This document shows, piece after piece, positions 23,869 to 32,707 of a DNA stretch of 61,215 nt. Positions within the stretch are counted from its first letter, which is position 1; every line of letters starts with the position of its first letter. The stretch is from contig JAIQET010000019.1 in the NCBI GenBank assembly GCA_020073645.1, positions 1 to 61,215 of the forward strand, given 5' to 3'. Source of the stretch: Terriglobia bacterium. GTDB lineage: Bacteria; Acidobacteriota; Terriglobia; Terriglobales; Acidobacteriaceae. Made by a program: the position numbers and the translations under genes. The notes beneath the pieces are model-generated. The model searched no databases and was not told where the DNA came from. It was given only the letters and a program-made list of their open reading frames with translations.

Positions 23869-25812
23869 CTACGCTAATCCCAAACGCTTTGCCACCAAGT
23901 TCTCTACACCTTCTGCGATCACCAGCGATTGCGGCACGCTGCCCAATGCCGGAAATGCGAAGTTCTCTCCGCGCCAGTGGATCATGCCGGAGGTGAAGTC
24001 GATGTCGATTTCGTCCCCGGGGATGATGGTCTTTTCTTTGGCCGCGATCTGGCTCGCGAACTGTTCGCGCAGGCGCTTCACCAGCTCGGGAACCTCCACG
24101 CAGAGAAATCCATTGTTATACGCGTTGCGCAGGTAGGTCTGCGAGAAGCTGGCAGCGATCACCATGGGGATGCCTTTGGCCTTCAGGCAAGTCACAGCCT
24201 GCTCGCGGCTGGAGCCGGTTCCGAAGTTGAAGCCGCTGACGATCACGTCGCCGGCTTTGGTACGCGCAGCGAATTGTGGGTCGTAGTTCTCCATCACGAC
24301 TTTGGCCATCATCTCGCGGGTCATGTCATCGCGGTAGGTGTAGTCCTTTCCGTAGATGGCGTCGGTGTTGACGTTGTCCTGCGGCATGAAGACGAGCCGG
24401 CCTTTGACACGCGCAGGGAAACCGGGAAGAATCTCGACCTTCTCTGCGGCCGCACCAGCCGCGAACTCTTTATATATGCGCGCCGGAGCACGGTCGGGCA
24501 TCTCGTGTGGGCCTTTGATGTACCCGGCTACCGCTGAGGCAGCGACCACTTCGGGGCTTGCGAGATAGCACTGGGCGTCGCGCGATCCCATGCGGCCTTT
24601 GAAGTTGCGGTTGGTGGAAGAGATTCCAACTTCACCGGGCTCGAGCAGGCCAACACCGAGACCGATGCAGGGGCCGCATCCGGCGGGAAGCGGGCTGGCG
24701 CCGGCATCGAGTAGGGTTTGCCAGATGCCGCGTCGGGCGGCTTCTTCCTGCACCCACTTGCTGGCTGCGCTGAGATAAAACTTTACTCCGGGGGCGACTT
24801 TCTTCCCCTTGAGCACGTTGGCGGCAGCCTGCAAATCTTCCAGGCGCGAGTTCACGCAGGAGATGAGATAGGCTTTGTTGATCGCGACTTTCTTGCCCTG
24901 AATTTCAGCCAGTGAGGACAGCACCTGAACGGTGTCGGGTCCGGAGACATGGGGCGTGACCTGGCTAAGGTCGAGCGTGATGCGGGCGGCGTAGGCGGCG
25001 TCGGTATCGGGTCTCGGCGGATTCTTGGTCCAGTTCTCGATGTCTCGCTCGGTAAAACGCTCGATGCCTTGCGCTTTCAGACGCTGGTGGACGGCTTTCA
25101 GGTAGTTGATCGTGATCTCATCTACCGGGAACCAACCCACCAGCGGCCCCCATTCCGTGCTCATGTTGGAGATCGAGAAGCGGGCGTCCATGGAGAGCGA
25201 AGCGACACCGGGACCGCTGAATTCGACTGCGGCGTTCAGAACCTCGTCGTGGTTGTAGAGACCGCACAGGGTGATGATGACGTCCTTGCCGGTGACACCC
25301 GCAGGCAGCTTGCCTTCGAGGACAACCTGAATGCTGCGAGGGATCTGCCACCAGAACTCTCCGGTGGCCCAGACGGCGGCAGCGTCGGTGCGGACGATCG
25401 GCGTGCCCACCGCGCCCAGCGCGCCGTACATGTTGGAGTGCGAGTCGGAGGCGACAACAAAAGAGCCGGGCACGACATATCCCCGCTCCACCATGATCTG
25501 GTGGCCGATGCCGGAACCGGCGGGATAGAAATCCACTCCGTGTTCTTTGGCGAAGGCTTCGATGGAGCGGTATTTCTTCTGGTTGGCCTCGTCCTGATTC
25601 TGGATGTCGTGGTCGAGGGCGAAGACGAGCTGGTGGGGGTCGTGGATTCTCTTGGCGCCGATGCCCTTGAACTTGCTCATCACCGCGGAGGTGTTGTCGT
25701 GGGTCATGACGTGGTGCGGGCGGATGGAGACGAAGTCTCCGGTGCGCAGGGGACGGTTGGGACCCTCGGTGAGATGGAACTGGGCGATTTTTTCAGTGAT
25801 GGTCTGAGGCAT
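23869..25812 (-). CDS. Aconitase family hydratase (homoaconitase-like)
   Basis: This single-chain enzyme of 647 residues should bind a [4Fe-4S] cluster through the cysteine in ISCVNSR and the pair in AGCGPCIGLG. The swivel domain is C-terminal (QDNVNTDAIYGKDYTYRDDM, then SGFNFGTGSSREQA). The YGKDYTY segment and overall length resemble fungal homoaconitases and archaeal-type aconitases more than bacterial AcnA. It should interconvert a tricarboxylate with its hydroxy isomer. Position between MmgE/PrpD and an isocitrate-dehydrogenase-like gene suggests consecutive steps. Confidence 0.88.
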   Translation of the reverse strand: MPQTITEKIAQFHLTEGPNRPLRTGDFVSIRPHHVMTHDNTSAVMSKFKGIGAKRIHDPHQLVFALDHDIQNQDEANQKKYRSIEAFAKEHGVDFYPAGSGIGHQIMVERGYVVPGSFVVASDSHSNMYGALGAVGTPIVRTDAAAVWATGEFWWQIPRSIQVVLEGKLPAGVTGKDVIITLCGLYNHDEVLNAAVEFSGPGVASLSMDARFSISNMSTEWGPLVGWFPVDEITINYLKAVHQRLKAQGIERFTERDIENWTKNPPRPDTDAAYAARITLDLSQVTPHVSGPDTVQVLSSLAEIQGKKVAINKAYLISCVNSRLEDLQAAANVLKGKKVAPGVKFYLSAASKWVQEEAARRGIWQTLLDAGASPLPAGCGPCIGLGVGLLEPGEVGISSTNRNFKGRMGSRDAQCYLASPEVVAASAVAGYIKGPHEMPDRAPARIYKEFAAGAAAEKVEILPGFPARVKGRLVFMPQDNVNTDAIYGKDYTYRDDMTREMMAKVVMENYDPQFAARTKAGDVIVSGFNFGTGSSREQAVTCLKAKGIPMVIAASFSQTYLRNAYNNGFLCVEVPELVKRLREQFASQIAAKEKTIIPGDEIDIDFTSGMIHWRGENFAFPALGSVPQSLVIAEGVENLVAKRLGLA

Positions 25813-25875
25813 GGTGCGATCTCAATCTGCGGGGGCAATATGCTCCCGCCCTTCGACTCGCTCAGGGCAGGCTTA

Positions 25876-25897
25876 GCCGGCGAGACGCCGGCGCTAC
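25876..25897. repeat. GCCGGCGAGACGCCGGC palindrome at the MmgE/PrpD stop codon
   Basis: Read on the minus strand the unit begins GTAGCGCCGGCG. Its TAG (25896-25894) is the stop codon of the MmgE/PrpD gene. The same opening word follows or forms the stop codons of nrdJ (13343) and the PPOX gene (45763). Confidence 0.75.
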
Positions 25898-27342
25898 CTT
25901 TTCTTCGCCTTGTTTTTTGTTTTGTGCGCCGCTTTCCTTGGCCGCACATCGGTTCTCATTAGCGCCATTAGCTTCGAAACCGAGCCGATTTTCTCCAGGT
26001 TCCAGATGGCGTCCTTCAGTTTCTTCTGCGCGCCGGGCGACAGCACGCCTTCGGCCAGCGCAGCGAACTTCTCTTCAATCTCAGCATCGCTCAGCGGATT
26101 GCGCGGGTCGCCTTTGGGATAATCGAGTTGCTTGGTGAACGAGCGGCCGTCGGTGGTTGTAATGTTCACAATCACGCGCTGGAGCGCGGGGAAGACCTTT
26201 TCGATCTCGGGATCGGCGACCACTTCGACCTTCTTGAGTTGGGCGCGGATGGTCGGGTCCATGATCTTTTTCATTTCGAACTGGGCCGGAGTGACCTGGC
26301 GTTCGGCCAGGGCGGCCGCGATCACGTAGGGCAGCGAGTGGTCGGCGGTTTCTTTGGTGTGCGGATCGTACTTGCTCGGATCGGACAGAATGTCGGCGGC
26401 GCGGGCCAAGGAACGGATCTGAATCTTCTGCACGTTCTCCGGGTGCAGGTCGTTTTCCTTTACCAAGTCGAGTACCGCTGAAATCGGCGCGTGGGTCAGG
26501 GCCTCGGTGGGGAAAAACTTCATTCCGCACTGGGTGATGCGCCAGGACTCGCCGAGGCCGTCGGTGAGCAGGTTGAGTTTCCACTCGGGACCGAAGCAGT
26601 GAGTTAGGCCCTCCTTGCCGTCGACGACGTGCTCGGGGCCGGTGTAGCCTTTTTCGGCCATGAGCGCGGCCAGGACTCCGCTCTGCGTGGCCATGGGGTC
26701 CACCGTGTTCTTCATCATGGTGAGCTTGCCGGCGGTAACCGCGCCGAGGGTGCATTGGCGACTGGCAGAGATGCCGATGGCGTGCTGGATCTGTTCCCAG
26801 GGAAGGTGCAGCGCGCGTCCAGCCACGATTGGCGAAACGAACGCCGTCAACGTCGCGTGGTGCCAGCCGCGCTCGCGAATGCCAGGGAAGGCGGCCTCGC
26901 AGAAACGCATTTCGAATTCGTGCCCGAGAACGAGACCAACGATCAATTCTTTTCCGTCGCCTTTGGCACGCTCGCAGCAGGCCAAGGCCGCGGGAAAAAT
27001 GTCAGACGGATGGGACGGGTCCTGCTTCCAGTAGATGTCGTTGTAGTCCATGCAACGGATCATCAGGGCGTTGGCGAGCGCAGCGGAGACGGGATCGATA
27101 CGTTTGCCATTGCCGATAACGGTTGAAGGACCACGGCCGGCGATCTCATCGAGGATCTCCAGCGCGATCTTCACGTCGTGCTGCCGGTATCCGCCGAGAG
27201 CGCAGCCCACAGAATCCAACAGGAAGCGCTTGGCCTGATAGACGGCATCTTGCGAGAGCTGCTTGTATTCGAGGCCCGCGGCCCAGCGCGACATTTTGGC
27301 GCTGATGGTTTCTTTGGTGGTAGTAGTTTCTCTAGCAGACAT
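25894..27342 (-). CDS. MmgE/PrpD family dehydratase
   Basis: The 482-residue product matches the MmgE/PrpD fold (2-methylcitrate dehydratase; cis-aconitate decarboxylase and iminodisuccinate epimerase are related): AKRFLLDSVGCALGG, NALMIRCMDYNDIYWK, PSDIFPAALAC, GHEFEMR and GWHHATLTAFVSPIVAGRAL. It probably acts on a tricarboxylate, feeding the adjacent aconitase. No citrate/methylcitrate synthase and no PrpB lyase are in the window, so a standard methylcitrate cycle is not demonstrated. The C-terminus is a Lys-rich tail (KTKNKAKKR) ending in a repeat-derived TAG. Confidence 0.87.
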   Translation of the reverse strand: MSARETTTTKETISAKMSRWAAGLEYKQLSQDAVYQAKRFLLDSVGCALGGYRQHDVKIALEILDEIAGRGPSTVIGNGKRIDPVSAALANALMIRCMDYNDIYWKQDPSHPSDIFPAALACCERAKGDGKELIVGLVLGHEFEMRFCEAAFPGIRERGWHHATLTAFVSPIVAGRALHLPWEQIQHAIGISASRQCTLGAVTAGKLTMMKNTVDPMATQSGVLAALMAEKGYTGPEHVVDGKEGLTHCFGPEWKLNLLTDGLGESWRITQCGMKFFPTEALTHAPISAVLDLVKENDLHPENVQKIQIRSLARAADILSDPSKYDPHTKETADHSLPYVIAAALAERQVTPAQFEMKKIMDPTIRAQLKKVEVVADPEIEKVFPALQRVIVNITTTDGRSFTKQLDYPKGDPRNPLSDAEIEEKFAALAEGVLSPGAQKKLKDAIWNLEKIGSVSKLMALMRTDVRPRKAAHKTKNKAKKR

Positions 27343-27421
27343 TCTGGCTCTGAGCTCCAGGAACAGCAGATTCCTCGCGACTGAAATCGCTCGGTATGAA
27401 ATCTCTTGAGGGCACTCGCAC

Positions 27422-27441
27422 GGCGCGCCTGAAGGCGCGCC
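27422..27441. repeat. 20-base palindrome GGCGCGCC-TGAA-GGCGCGCC
   Basis: A perfect 8-base palindrome with a 4-base centre lies 10 bases downstream of the HD-like gene stop. It could serve as a transcription end, although no T-run follows. Confidence 0.6.
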
Positions 27442-27450
27442 CTTTCAAAA

Positions 27451-28008
27451 CTACTTCATCTTCACGTTCTTCGGGTTCTTGAACGGCAAGAATGCCATGA
27501 AGTCCGCGTGGTGGACGATGTAGGCCTCGGTGGTGCGCTTCACCAACTCGCCTTCGGCGGCGTGGGCAGCGATGACGTGGCAGACGTCATCGGGCACGCC
27601 ACACTCCAGCGCCAGGGCGACACCGGTGAAGGGATGGCGCAGGGCTTCACCGCGCTCACTCTGGCGGCTCTTGCCGTCGGGACCAAGTTCGTATTCGAGC
27701 AATTTGCCGACGTCCGCCAGGATCGCCCCGGCGATCACCGTATCCATATTGATCGGCAAGGCGCGTCCCATGAACTCCTGCATGGATTCCGCGCTCTGGC
27801 GGGCGATGTGCACCACGCAGCGCTTGTGTTCCATGAAGGTGATGGGACAGTTAGGCACCAGCAGGGTGAAGGGTATGCGGTTCAGGTCATCGGGCTTCAG
27901 CGGGCTGCGCTCCAAGGCCTTGATCCAGGTCTGGGTAACCTGCTCGCGCAGCTTGGGGCTCTCGATCCACTGAATCTCCGGCCACAACCGTGCGACCGCC
28001 TCACGCAT
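27451..28008 (-). CDS. HD-domain-like protein with a substituted HD motif
   Basis: The start at 28008 (MREAVARLWPEIQWIESPKL) is preceded by GGAGG and gives a 185-residue protein. The frame extends upstream but only as antisense of the kinase gene. The order of histidines and aspartates follows an HD phosphohydrolase (HKRCVVHIARQS, then AILADVGKLLEYE, ALRHPFTG, VIAAHAAEG, IVHHADF). The central pair is AD instead of HD, so one metal ligand is missing. Activity is therefore uncertain. It precedes MmgE/PrpD on the same strand and may be its first co-transcribed gene. Confidence 0.65.
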   Translation of the reverse strand: MREAVARLWPEIQWIESPKLREQVTQTWIKALERSPLKPDDLNRIPFTLLVPNCPITFMEHKRCVVHIARQSAESMQEFMGRALPINMDTVIAGAILADVGKLLEYELGPDGKSRQSERGEALRHPFTGVALALECGVPDDVCHVIAAHAAEGELVKRTTEAYIVHHADFMAFLPFKNPKNVKMK

Positions 28009-28083
28009 ACGTCCAACCTCCCTCCACAAACTATCTAGCTTACCGTGCGGGTGGAGGGGGCGTCGAGAGGGTGGGCTGAGGAC

Positions 28084-28111
28084 CAGTTCTCGGTTCTCAG
28101 CTCCCGGTTCC
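28084..28111. repeat. Heptanucleotide array (four units)
   Basis: Four consecutive 7-base units (CAGTTCT, CGGTTCT, CAGCTCC, CGGTTCC) lie between the divergent HD-like and kinase-propeller genes. Confidence 0.7.
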
Positions 28112-28143
28112 CAGTCTGCGTCCGGCACTATAATGCCCTGACG

Positions 28144-30816
28144 ATGCCATTTGTGCCTGGAACCAGAATCGGGGATTGCGAAATCCTGGCCCCGCTCGGG
28201 GCGGGTGGGATGGGAGAGGTGTATCGGGCACGGGACCTGAACCTGGGACGCGAGGTTGCGGTCAAGGTATTGCCAGAACAATTGGCTTCCGATCCGGACC
28301 GGCTGAGGCGCTTTGAGCAGGAAGCACGAACGGCGGCCGCGCTCAACCACCCCAATATTCTCGCTGTCTATCGCTTTGGCGCCACGGATCAGCACATACC
28401 CTATGTGATCACGGAACTGCTGCAGGGCCAGACATTGCGTGAGCGGCTGCAGCAGAGTCCGATTCCGGTCCGCAAGACGGTTGATATCGCGCTGCAAATT
28501 GTGCGGGGACTGGGGGCGGCGCACGACCGCGGCATCGTGCATCGGGACCTGAAACCCGAGAACATATTTCTTACCCGGGATGGGGTGGTCAAGATTCTCG
28601 ATTTTGGCCTGGCCAAGCTGATGCGTCCCGACCCCGCCGACACGGGAAGCACGGTGGCGACGATTGGTTCCACCGAGCCGGGACTGGTGCTGGGAACAGT
28701 GGGGTACATGTCCCCGGAGCAGGTACGCGGCCAGGCGGTGGACCACCGCTCCGACATCTTCAGTTTGGGCGCAATTCTCTACGAGATGCTGTGCGGCAAT
28801 CGAGCCTTCCAAGGCCACACCGCAGCGGACACGATGAGCGCGATTCTGAAGGAGGAACCGGCTGAGCTTTCCTCCCGCGTGGGGAATCTTCCACCGGCGC
28901 TGGGACGCATCGTGCACCGCTGCCTGGAGAAGGATGCGGCGGAGCGCTTTCAATCCGCGCGGGACCTGGCGTTTTATCTGGAGTTGCTCACCAAAGACGA
29001 GAGCGGCAGCGGGGTAGCCGTTGCAGTGACGCCCGCGAAGAAAACGCAAGCGCTGGCTGCTTTGCTGGTGGGGCTAGGCGTACTGGTGGCTGTTGGGTTT
29101 GGCTTTCTGGGCGCACGGTGGATGGGGAAGCGGCCCCAAACCTCGAGTACGGTCATACTGCGGCGGCTCACCGATTTCATCGGCATGGAGCAATTCCCGG
29201 CGCTTTCGCCGGACGGCAGGTCGGTGGCGTTTACCGCTGAGGTGGACGGGCAACGGCAGCTTTGGGTACGTTTGCTGAGCGGCGGCAATCCACTGCAGAT
29301 CACTCACGACGACGCCGACCATCAGTCGCCACGATGGTCTCCCGACTCGGCTTCGATTATCTACTTCTCACCTTCTTCCCAGGCGAATGGCCTGGGACAA
29401 GTCTGGGAAGTTCCTGCCCTGGGTGGGACAGCGCGGCCGGTGGTGAGCAGCCTGATTCCGGCCGACTTCAGCCATGACGGTAAGCACATCGCCTATGTGC
29501 GCCCGGAGCAGGGGCAGGTCGAGATCGTGACTGCCGAGCGGGACGGGTCCAACCCCCAGGTAGTGACGCGCCTGCCGGCGGACTTCGCCTACTCCAACCT
29601 GCGTTGGTCGCCCGACGATCGCCTGCTGGCCTATCAGAGCGGGAGGACTTTTGATTTTGATGTGTTCTCTGTACCAGTGGCAGGTGGTACGCCGCAGCGG
29701 GTGACTAATGATGGGAATCCGCAGAGTGGTTTTTCGTGGCTGCCGGACGGTTCGGGGGTAGTGTTCAGCTCGGCCCGGGGGGACACTGTGCTGTACATGC
29801 CGACCATGAATTTGTGGAAGGTTCGGCTGGACGGAACCGGGCTGCAGCAAGTCACCTTCGGCGAAACTTCGTATCTTTTCCCCGATTTGGATCGGGATGG
29901 CAATATTGCGGCTAGTCGGGCGCGGATAGAGTTCGACATCTGGAAATATCCGACGGACGGGCCGCCGATGGAGAACGTCCACCGGGGTATTCAGGTCACG
30001 CATCAAACCGGATCGGTACAGACGCCTTCGGTGTCGCCGAACGATCGCGAACTGGTTTATCTGAGCGACAGTGGAGGCCATGGGAATCTTTGGATCCTCA
30101 ACCTGGAAAGCGGACAGAGCCGGCAGCTGACCTTCGTGCAAGATCCGCAAGTGACGGTGGGTGTGCCCGCGTGGTCTCCGGATGGCGCGCACATCTCCTA
30201 CGTCACCCGGGGCAAGAACACAGGGTGGAACGTAGACCAGTGGGTGGTGAACCCGGATGGCAGCGACCCGCACAAGGTTTCAGACGGAGGCGGCTGGGCC
30301 TGCTGGTCGTGGGATGGGAAGTGGCTTTACGTCGCCCCTCCGACGGAAAAGGGTTTTCGGATAGAGAAGGTGGATCCGGAGGGAACCCAGCACGCGCGGA
30401 TCCAGGAAGACGGTATGAAGCCGGCGATCAGCCCGGATGGAACGCTGTATTACATAGTGAACCTGGCTGCGCTGAATGGAGTCGCAGACATGGAAATTCG
30501 GGCAGCACGGCCGGACACGGTTCAAGGCCACGCCATCGCGCGCATTCCAGGTTCGCGGCTCGTGACGACGAGCGTAATGCAACCCGTGATCTCTCCCGAT
30601 GGCAAGTGGCTGGCGCTGTTGTTGGTCGATGGGCCAGCTACCGATATTTGGGCACAGCCAACGAGCGGAGGCGAGATGAAGCGAATCACCGATTTCGGGC
30701 ATCAGGCAACGTTCATTGCCCGGCGGGTGTCCTGGTCTTCGGACGGAAAATATGTTTATGCGGCCGTCGGCAAGGGCGAAGCTGACATCGTATTGCTGAG
30801 CAACCTGATGCCCTGA
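28144..30816 (+). CDS. Membrane Ser/Thr protein kinase with C-terminal WD40/TolB-like propeller
   Basis: The ATG at 28144 starts MPFVPGTRIGDCEILAPLGA directly at the kinase domain. In this 890-residue protein the kinase (about 10-275) has GAGGMGEVY, VAVKVLP, HRDLKPEN, DFG and GTVGYMSPEQ. One transmembrane helix follows at about 305-325 (ALLVGLGVLVAVGFGFLGA). The rest is a series of blades with SPDG and WSPD repeats, as in TolB/WD40-like propellers. This arrangement places the propeller outside the membrane as a sensor and is abundant in Acidobacteriota. A small exported protein follows 18 bases downstream. Confidence 0.92.
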   Translation: MPFVPGTRIGDCEILAPLGAGGMGEVYRARDLNLGREVAVKVLPEQLASDPDRLRRFEQEARTAAALNHPNILAVYRFGATDQHIPYVITELLQGQTLRERLQQSPIPVRKTVDIALQIVRGLGAAHDRGIVHRDLKPENIFLTRDGVVKILDFGLAKLMRPDPADTGSTVATIGSTEPGLVLGTVGYMSPEQVRGQAVDHRSDIFSLGAILYEMLCGNRAFQGHTAADTMSAILKEEPAELSSRVGNLPPALGRIVHRCLEKDAAERFQSARDLAFYLELLTKDESGSGVAVAVTPAKKTQALAALLVGLGVLVAVGFGFLGARWMGKRPQTSSTVILRRLTDFIGMEQFPALSPDGRSVAFTAEVDGQRQLWVRLLSGGNPLQITHDDADHQSPRWSPDSASIIYFSPSSQANGLGQVWEVPALGGTARPVVSSLIPADFSHDGKHIAYVRPEQGQVEIVTAERDGSNPQVVTRLPADFAYSNLRWSPDDRLLAYQSGRTFDFDVFSVPVAGGTPQRVTNDGNPQSGFSWLPDGSGVVFSSARGDTVLYMPTMNLWKVRLDGTGLQQVTFGETSYLFPDLDRDGNIAASRARIEFDIWKYPTDGPPMENVHRGIQVTHQTGSVQTPSVSPNDRELVYLSDSGGHGNLWILNLESGQSRQLTFVQDPQVTVGVPAWSPDGAHISYVTRGKNTGWNVDQWVVNPDGSDPHKVSDGGGWACWSWDGKWLYVAPPTEKGFRIEKVDPEGTQHARIQEDGMKPAISPDGTLYYIVNLAALNGVADMEIRAARPDTVQGHAIARIPGSRLVTTSVMQPVISPDGKWLALLLVDGPATDIWAQPTSGGEMKRITDFGHQATFIARRVSWSSDGKYVYAAVGKGEADIVLLSNLMP

Positions 30817-30834
30817 GGAGCGGGAGAGCCCATC

Positions 30835-31521
30835 GTGTCATTCCAGAGCAAGCTTTGGATCGTCATCTTCCTGGTTGGGTCTACCGCCCTGGCGGTTGCA
30901 GGACAGCAGGCCGCTGCCACCGGGGAGCCACTCTCTATTCGGACGGTAAACCTGTCCAAAGCGAACCTCCGGCAGCAGTATCGTTACCGGTTGGAAGCGC
31001 AGGGAGGGGTTAGTCCTCTGCAGTGGCGGTTGACGAGTGGTTCGCTGGCGCCTGGCTTGGCACTGGGCGAAGACGGGATTCTCAGCGGCGTTCCCACGCG
31101 GGCGGGGGAGTTTCGCTTCACGGTCACGGTGAGGGACAGCGGCAAGCCGGTGTACGAGCGCAGCCAGGAACTGGTGCTGCGGGTGGTGACACCGCTGCTG
31201 GCTGAGTGGAGCGAGTATCCGAAGATCAATGGGCAGCGCGTGGAAGGGGCCATCAAAGTTTCCAACGGGACCGACCGTGATTTCGACCTGACGGTCATCA
31301 TCCTGGCGGTAAATGAGATCGGGCGTGCCACCGCCGTGGGGTACCAGCACGTTACGCTGAAACAGGAAACCAGCGAACTCGCAATCCCATTTGGAGAGAA
31401 CCTGCCGCCCGGAGCGTATGAGGTCAACGTCGATGTGGTCGCCGAGGTGCCGGCGATTGACACGATTTATCGCGCGCGGCTGGTGACTAAGGAGAAGCTG
31501 CAGGTGCGGCAGGGACAGTGA
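30835..31521 (+). CDS. Exported Ig-like (putative Ig/cadherin-like) protein
   Basis: The GTG at 30835 lies 18 bases after the kinase stop, so both genes form an operon. The 228-residue product has a signal peptide (residues 1-23), then a small beta-sandwich of the He-PIG type (SPLQWRLTSGSLAPGLALGE, then GILSGVPTRAGEFRFTVTV), and a second beta domain (IKVSNGTDRDFDLTVIILAV). Both are extracytoplasmic modules. A role as partner of the kinase propeller is an inference from the operon. Confidence 0.72.
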   Translation: MSFQSKLWIVIFLVGSTALAVAGQQAAATGEPLSIRTVNLSKANLRQQYRYRLEAQGGVSPLQWRLTSGSLAPGLALGEDGILSGVPTRAGEFRFTVTVRDSGKPVYERSQELVLRVVTPLLAEWSEYPKINGQRVEGAIKVSNGTDRDFDLTVIILAVNEIGRATAVGYQHVTLKQETSELAIPFGENLPPGAYEVNVDVVAEVPAIDTIYRARLVTKEKLQVRQGQ

Positions 31522-31564
31522 GCGCGAACGGAATTCACGCTTACGATGGCCGCTTTGGATGCCC

Positions 31565-32698
31565 TTAGTCCAGCGCCTTGTGGAAGCGGAAGACGCTCAA
31601 AGTTAACACTCCCGCGCCCAGAACCGCCATGCCGGCCATCTGGGGCCACAGCACGTCCAACCCCACACCTTTCAGGTAGACGCCGCGGATGACCACCAGG
31701 AAATAACGCAGGGGGTCCAGATAGGTAATTTGCTGCAGCCACTGCGGCATGGTGCTGATGGGAAACCCGAAACCGGAGAAGGTAATGGCCGGCATGATGA
31801 AGAAAAATGACGTCACCATGGCCTGTTGTTGTGTGCGAGACACGGTGGAGATCAGGAGTCCGACGCCGAGCTGGCAGAGTAGGAAGAGGATGGTCCCGGC
31901 CAGCAGGACGCTTACTTGGCCGCGGAAGGGGACTTGGAACCACAGCGTTCCTACGGTGCCGATCAGCGCCACATCCAGCAGTCCGATCAGGAAGAAGGGC
32001 ACGGTTTTCCCCAGGATGAACTCCACCGGGCGGATGGGGGTGACCATGATCTGCTCCAGGGTACCGATTTCGCGTTCGCGGACCACAGCAAAGGCGGTGA
32101 GCGTCGTGACCAGAACCAGGGTGAGGCTGCCGATCACGCCGGGGACGAAGAACCAGCGGCTTCTCAGGTCGGTGTTGTACCAGGGGCGCGGCTGCAACTC
32201 GACGTGGGGAATTCGTTCCACGAGCATCGGCGAAATGCGCTGCATGCGATCCTGCTGATAGTCTTGCGCAAAGTTCTGCGCGATCTGATTGGCGTATCCC
32301 GCGGCGATCAGCGCGGTGTTTGAGTTCGTCGCATCGACGACGACCTGCAACGATGCGGTCTGTCCCTTGCGCAGGTTCTCCGAAAAGCCGGGGTGGACTT
32401 GCAGGGCGACGGTAACTTCTCCCCGGTCGATCAAGTCCGCGATCTGGGCCTGATCCATGAGCTGACGCTGCAAGTCGAAGTATTCAGTGGAAGAGAAGCG
32501 TGAGACTAGTTCCCGGCTCTCCTGAGTGTGATCCAGGTCGAGAACGGCCAGAGGCACATGGCGGATTTCGAAGGTGGCGGCGTAACCGAAGATCAGCATC
32601 TGAATCAGAGGAGGGCCGAACAGGATGTAACGCGTGCGCTTGTCGCGGAAGACCTGGATGAATTCCTTGATCAGCATCTGGATGAGCCGCGTCAACAT
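31565..32698 (-). CDS. ABC-2 type permease, second of two
   Basis: The 377-residue product has an N-terminal membrane helix (about 23-42), a large extracytoplasmic domain (about 45-180, FEIRHVPLAVLDLDHTQESR), and five C-terminal helices. NLEQI-like EIGTLEQIMVTPIRPVEFIL and PAITFSGFGFPI match the ABC2_membrane_3 family (YbhR/YbhS/YhhJ). It is the last gene of the exporter operon and is 10 bases after the first permease. Confidence 0.9.
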   Translation of the reverse strand: MLTRLIQMLIKEFIQVFRDKRTRYILFGPPLIQMLIFGYAATFEIRHVPLAVLDLDHTQESRELVSRFSSTEYFDLQRQLMDQAQIADLIDRGEVTVALQVHPGFSENLRKGQTASLQVVVDATNSNTALIAAGYANQIAQNFAQDYQQDRMQRISPMLVERIPHVELQPRPWYNTDLRSRWFFVPGVIGSLTLVLVTTLTAFAVVREREIGTLEQIMVTPIRPVEFILGKTVPFFLIGLLDVALIGTVGTLWFQVPFRGQVSVLLAGTILFLLCQLGVGLLISTVSRTQQQAMVTSFFFIMPAITFSGFGFPISTMPQWLQQITYLDPLRYFLVVIRGVYLKGVGLDVLWPQMAGMAVLGAGVLTLSVFRFHKALD

Positions 32699-32707
32699 CG
32701 TTCCTCC

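Noticed and set aside
24949..25962. 337-codon plus-strand frame opposite the aconitase gene
   Set aside because: Shadow of the aconitase gene; its C-terminus is just the translated repeat (GLAGETPALP).
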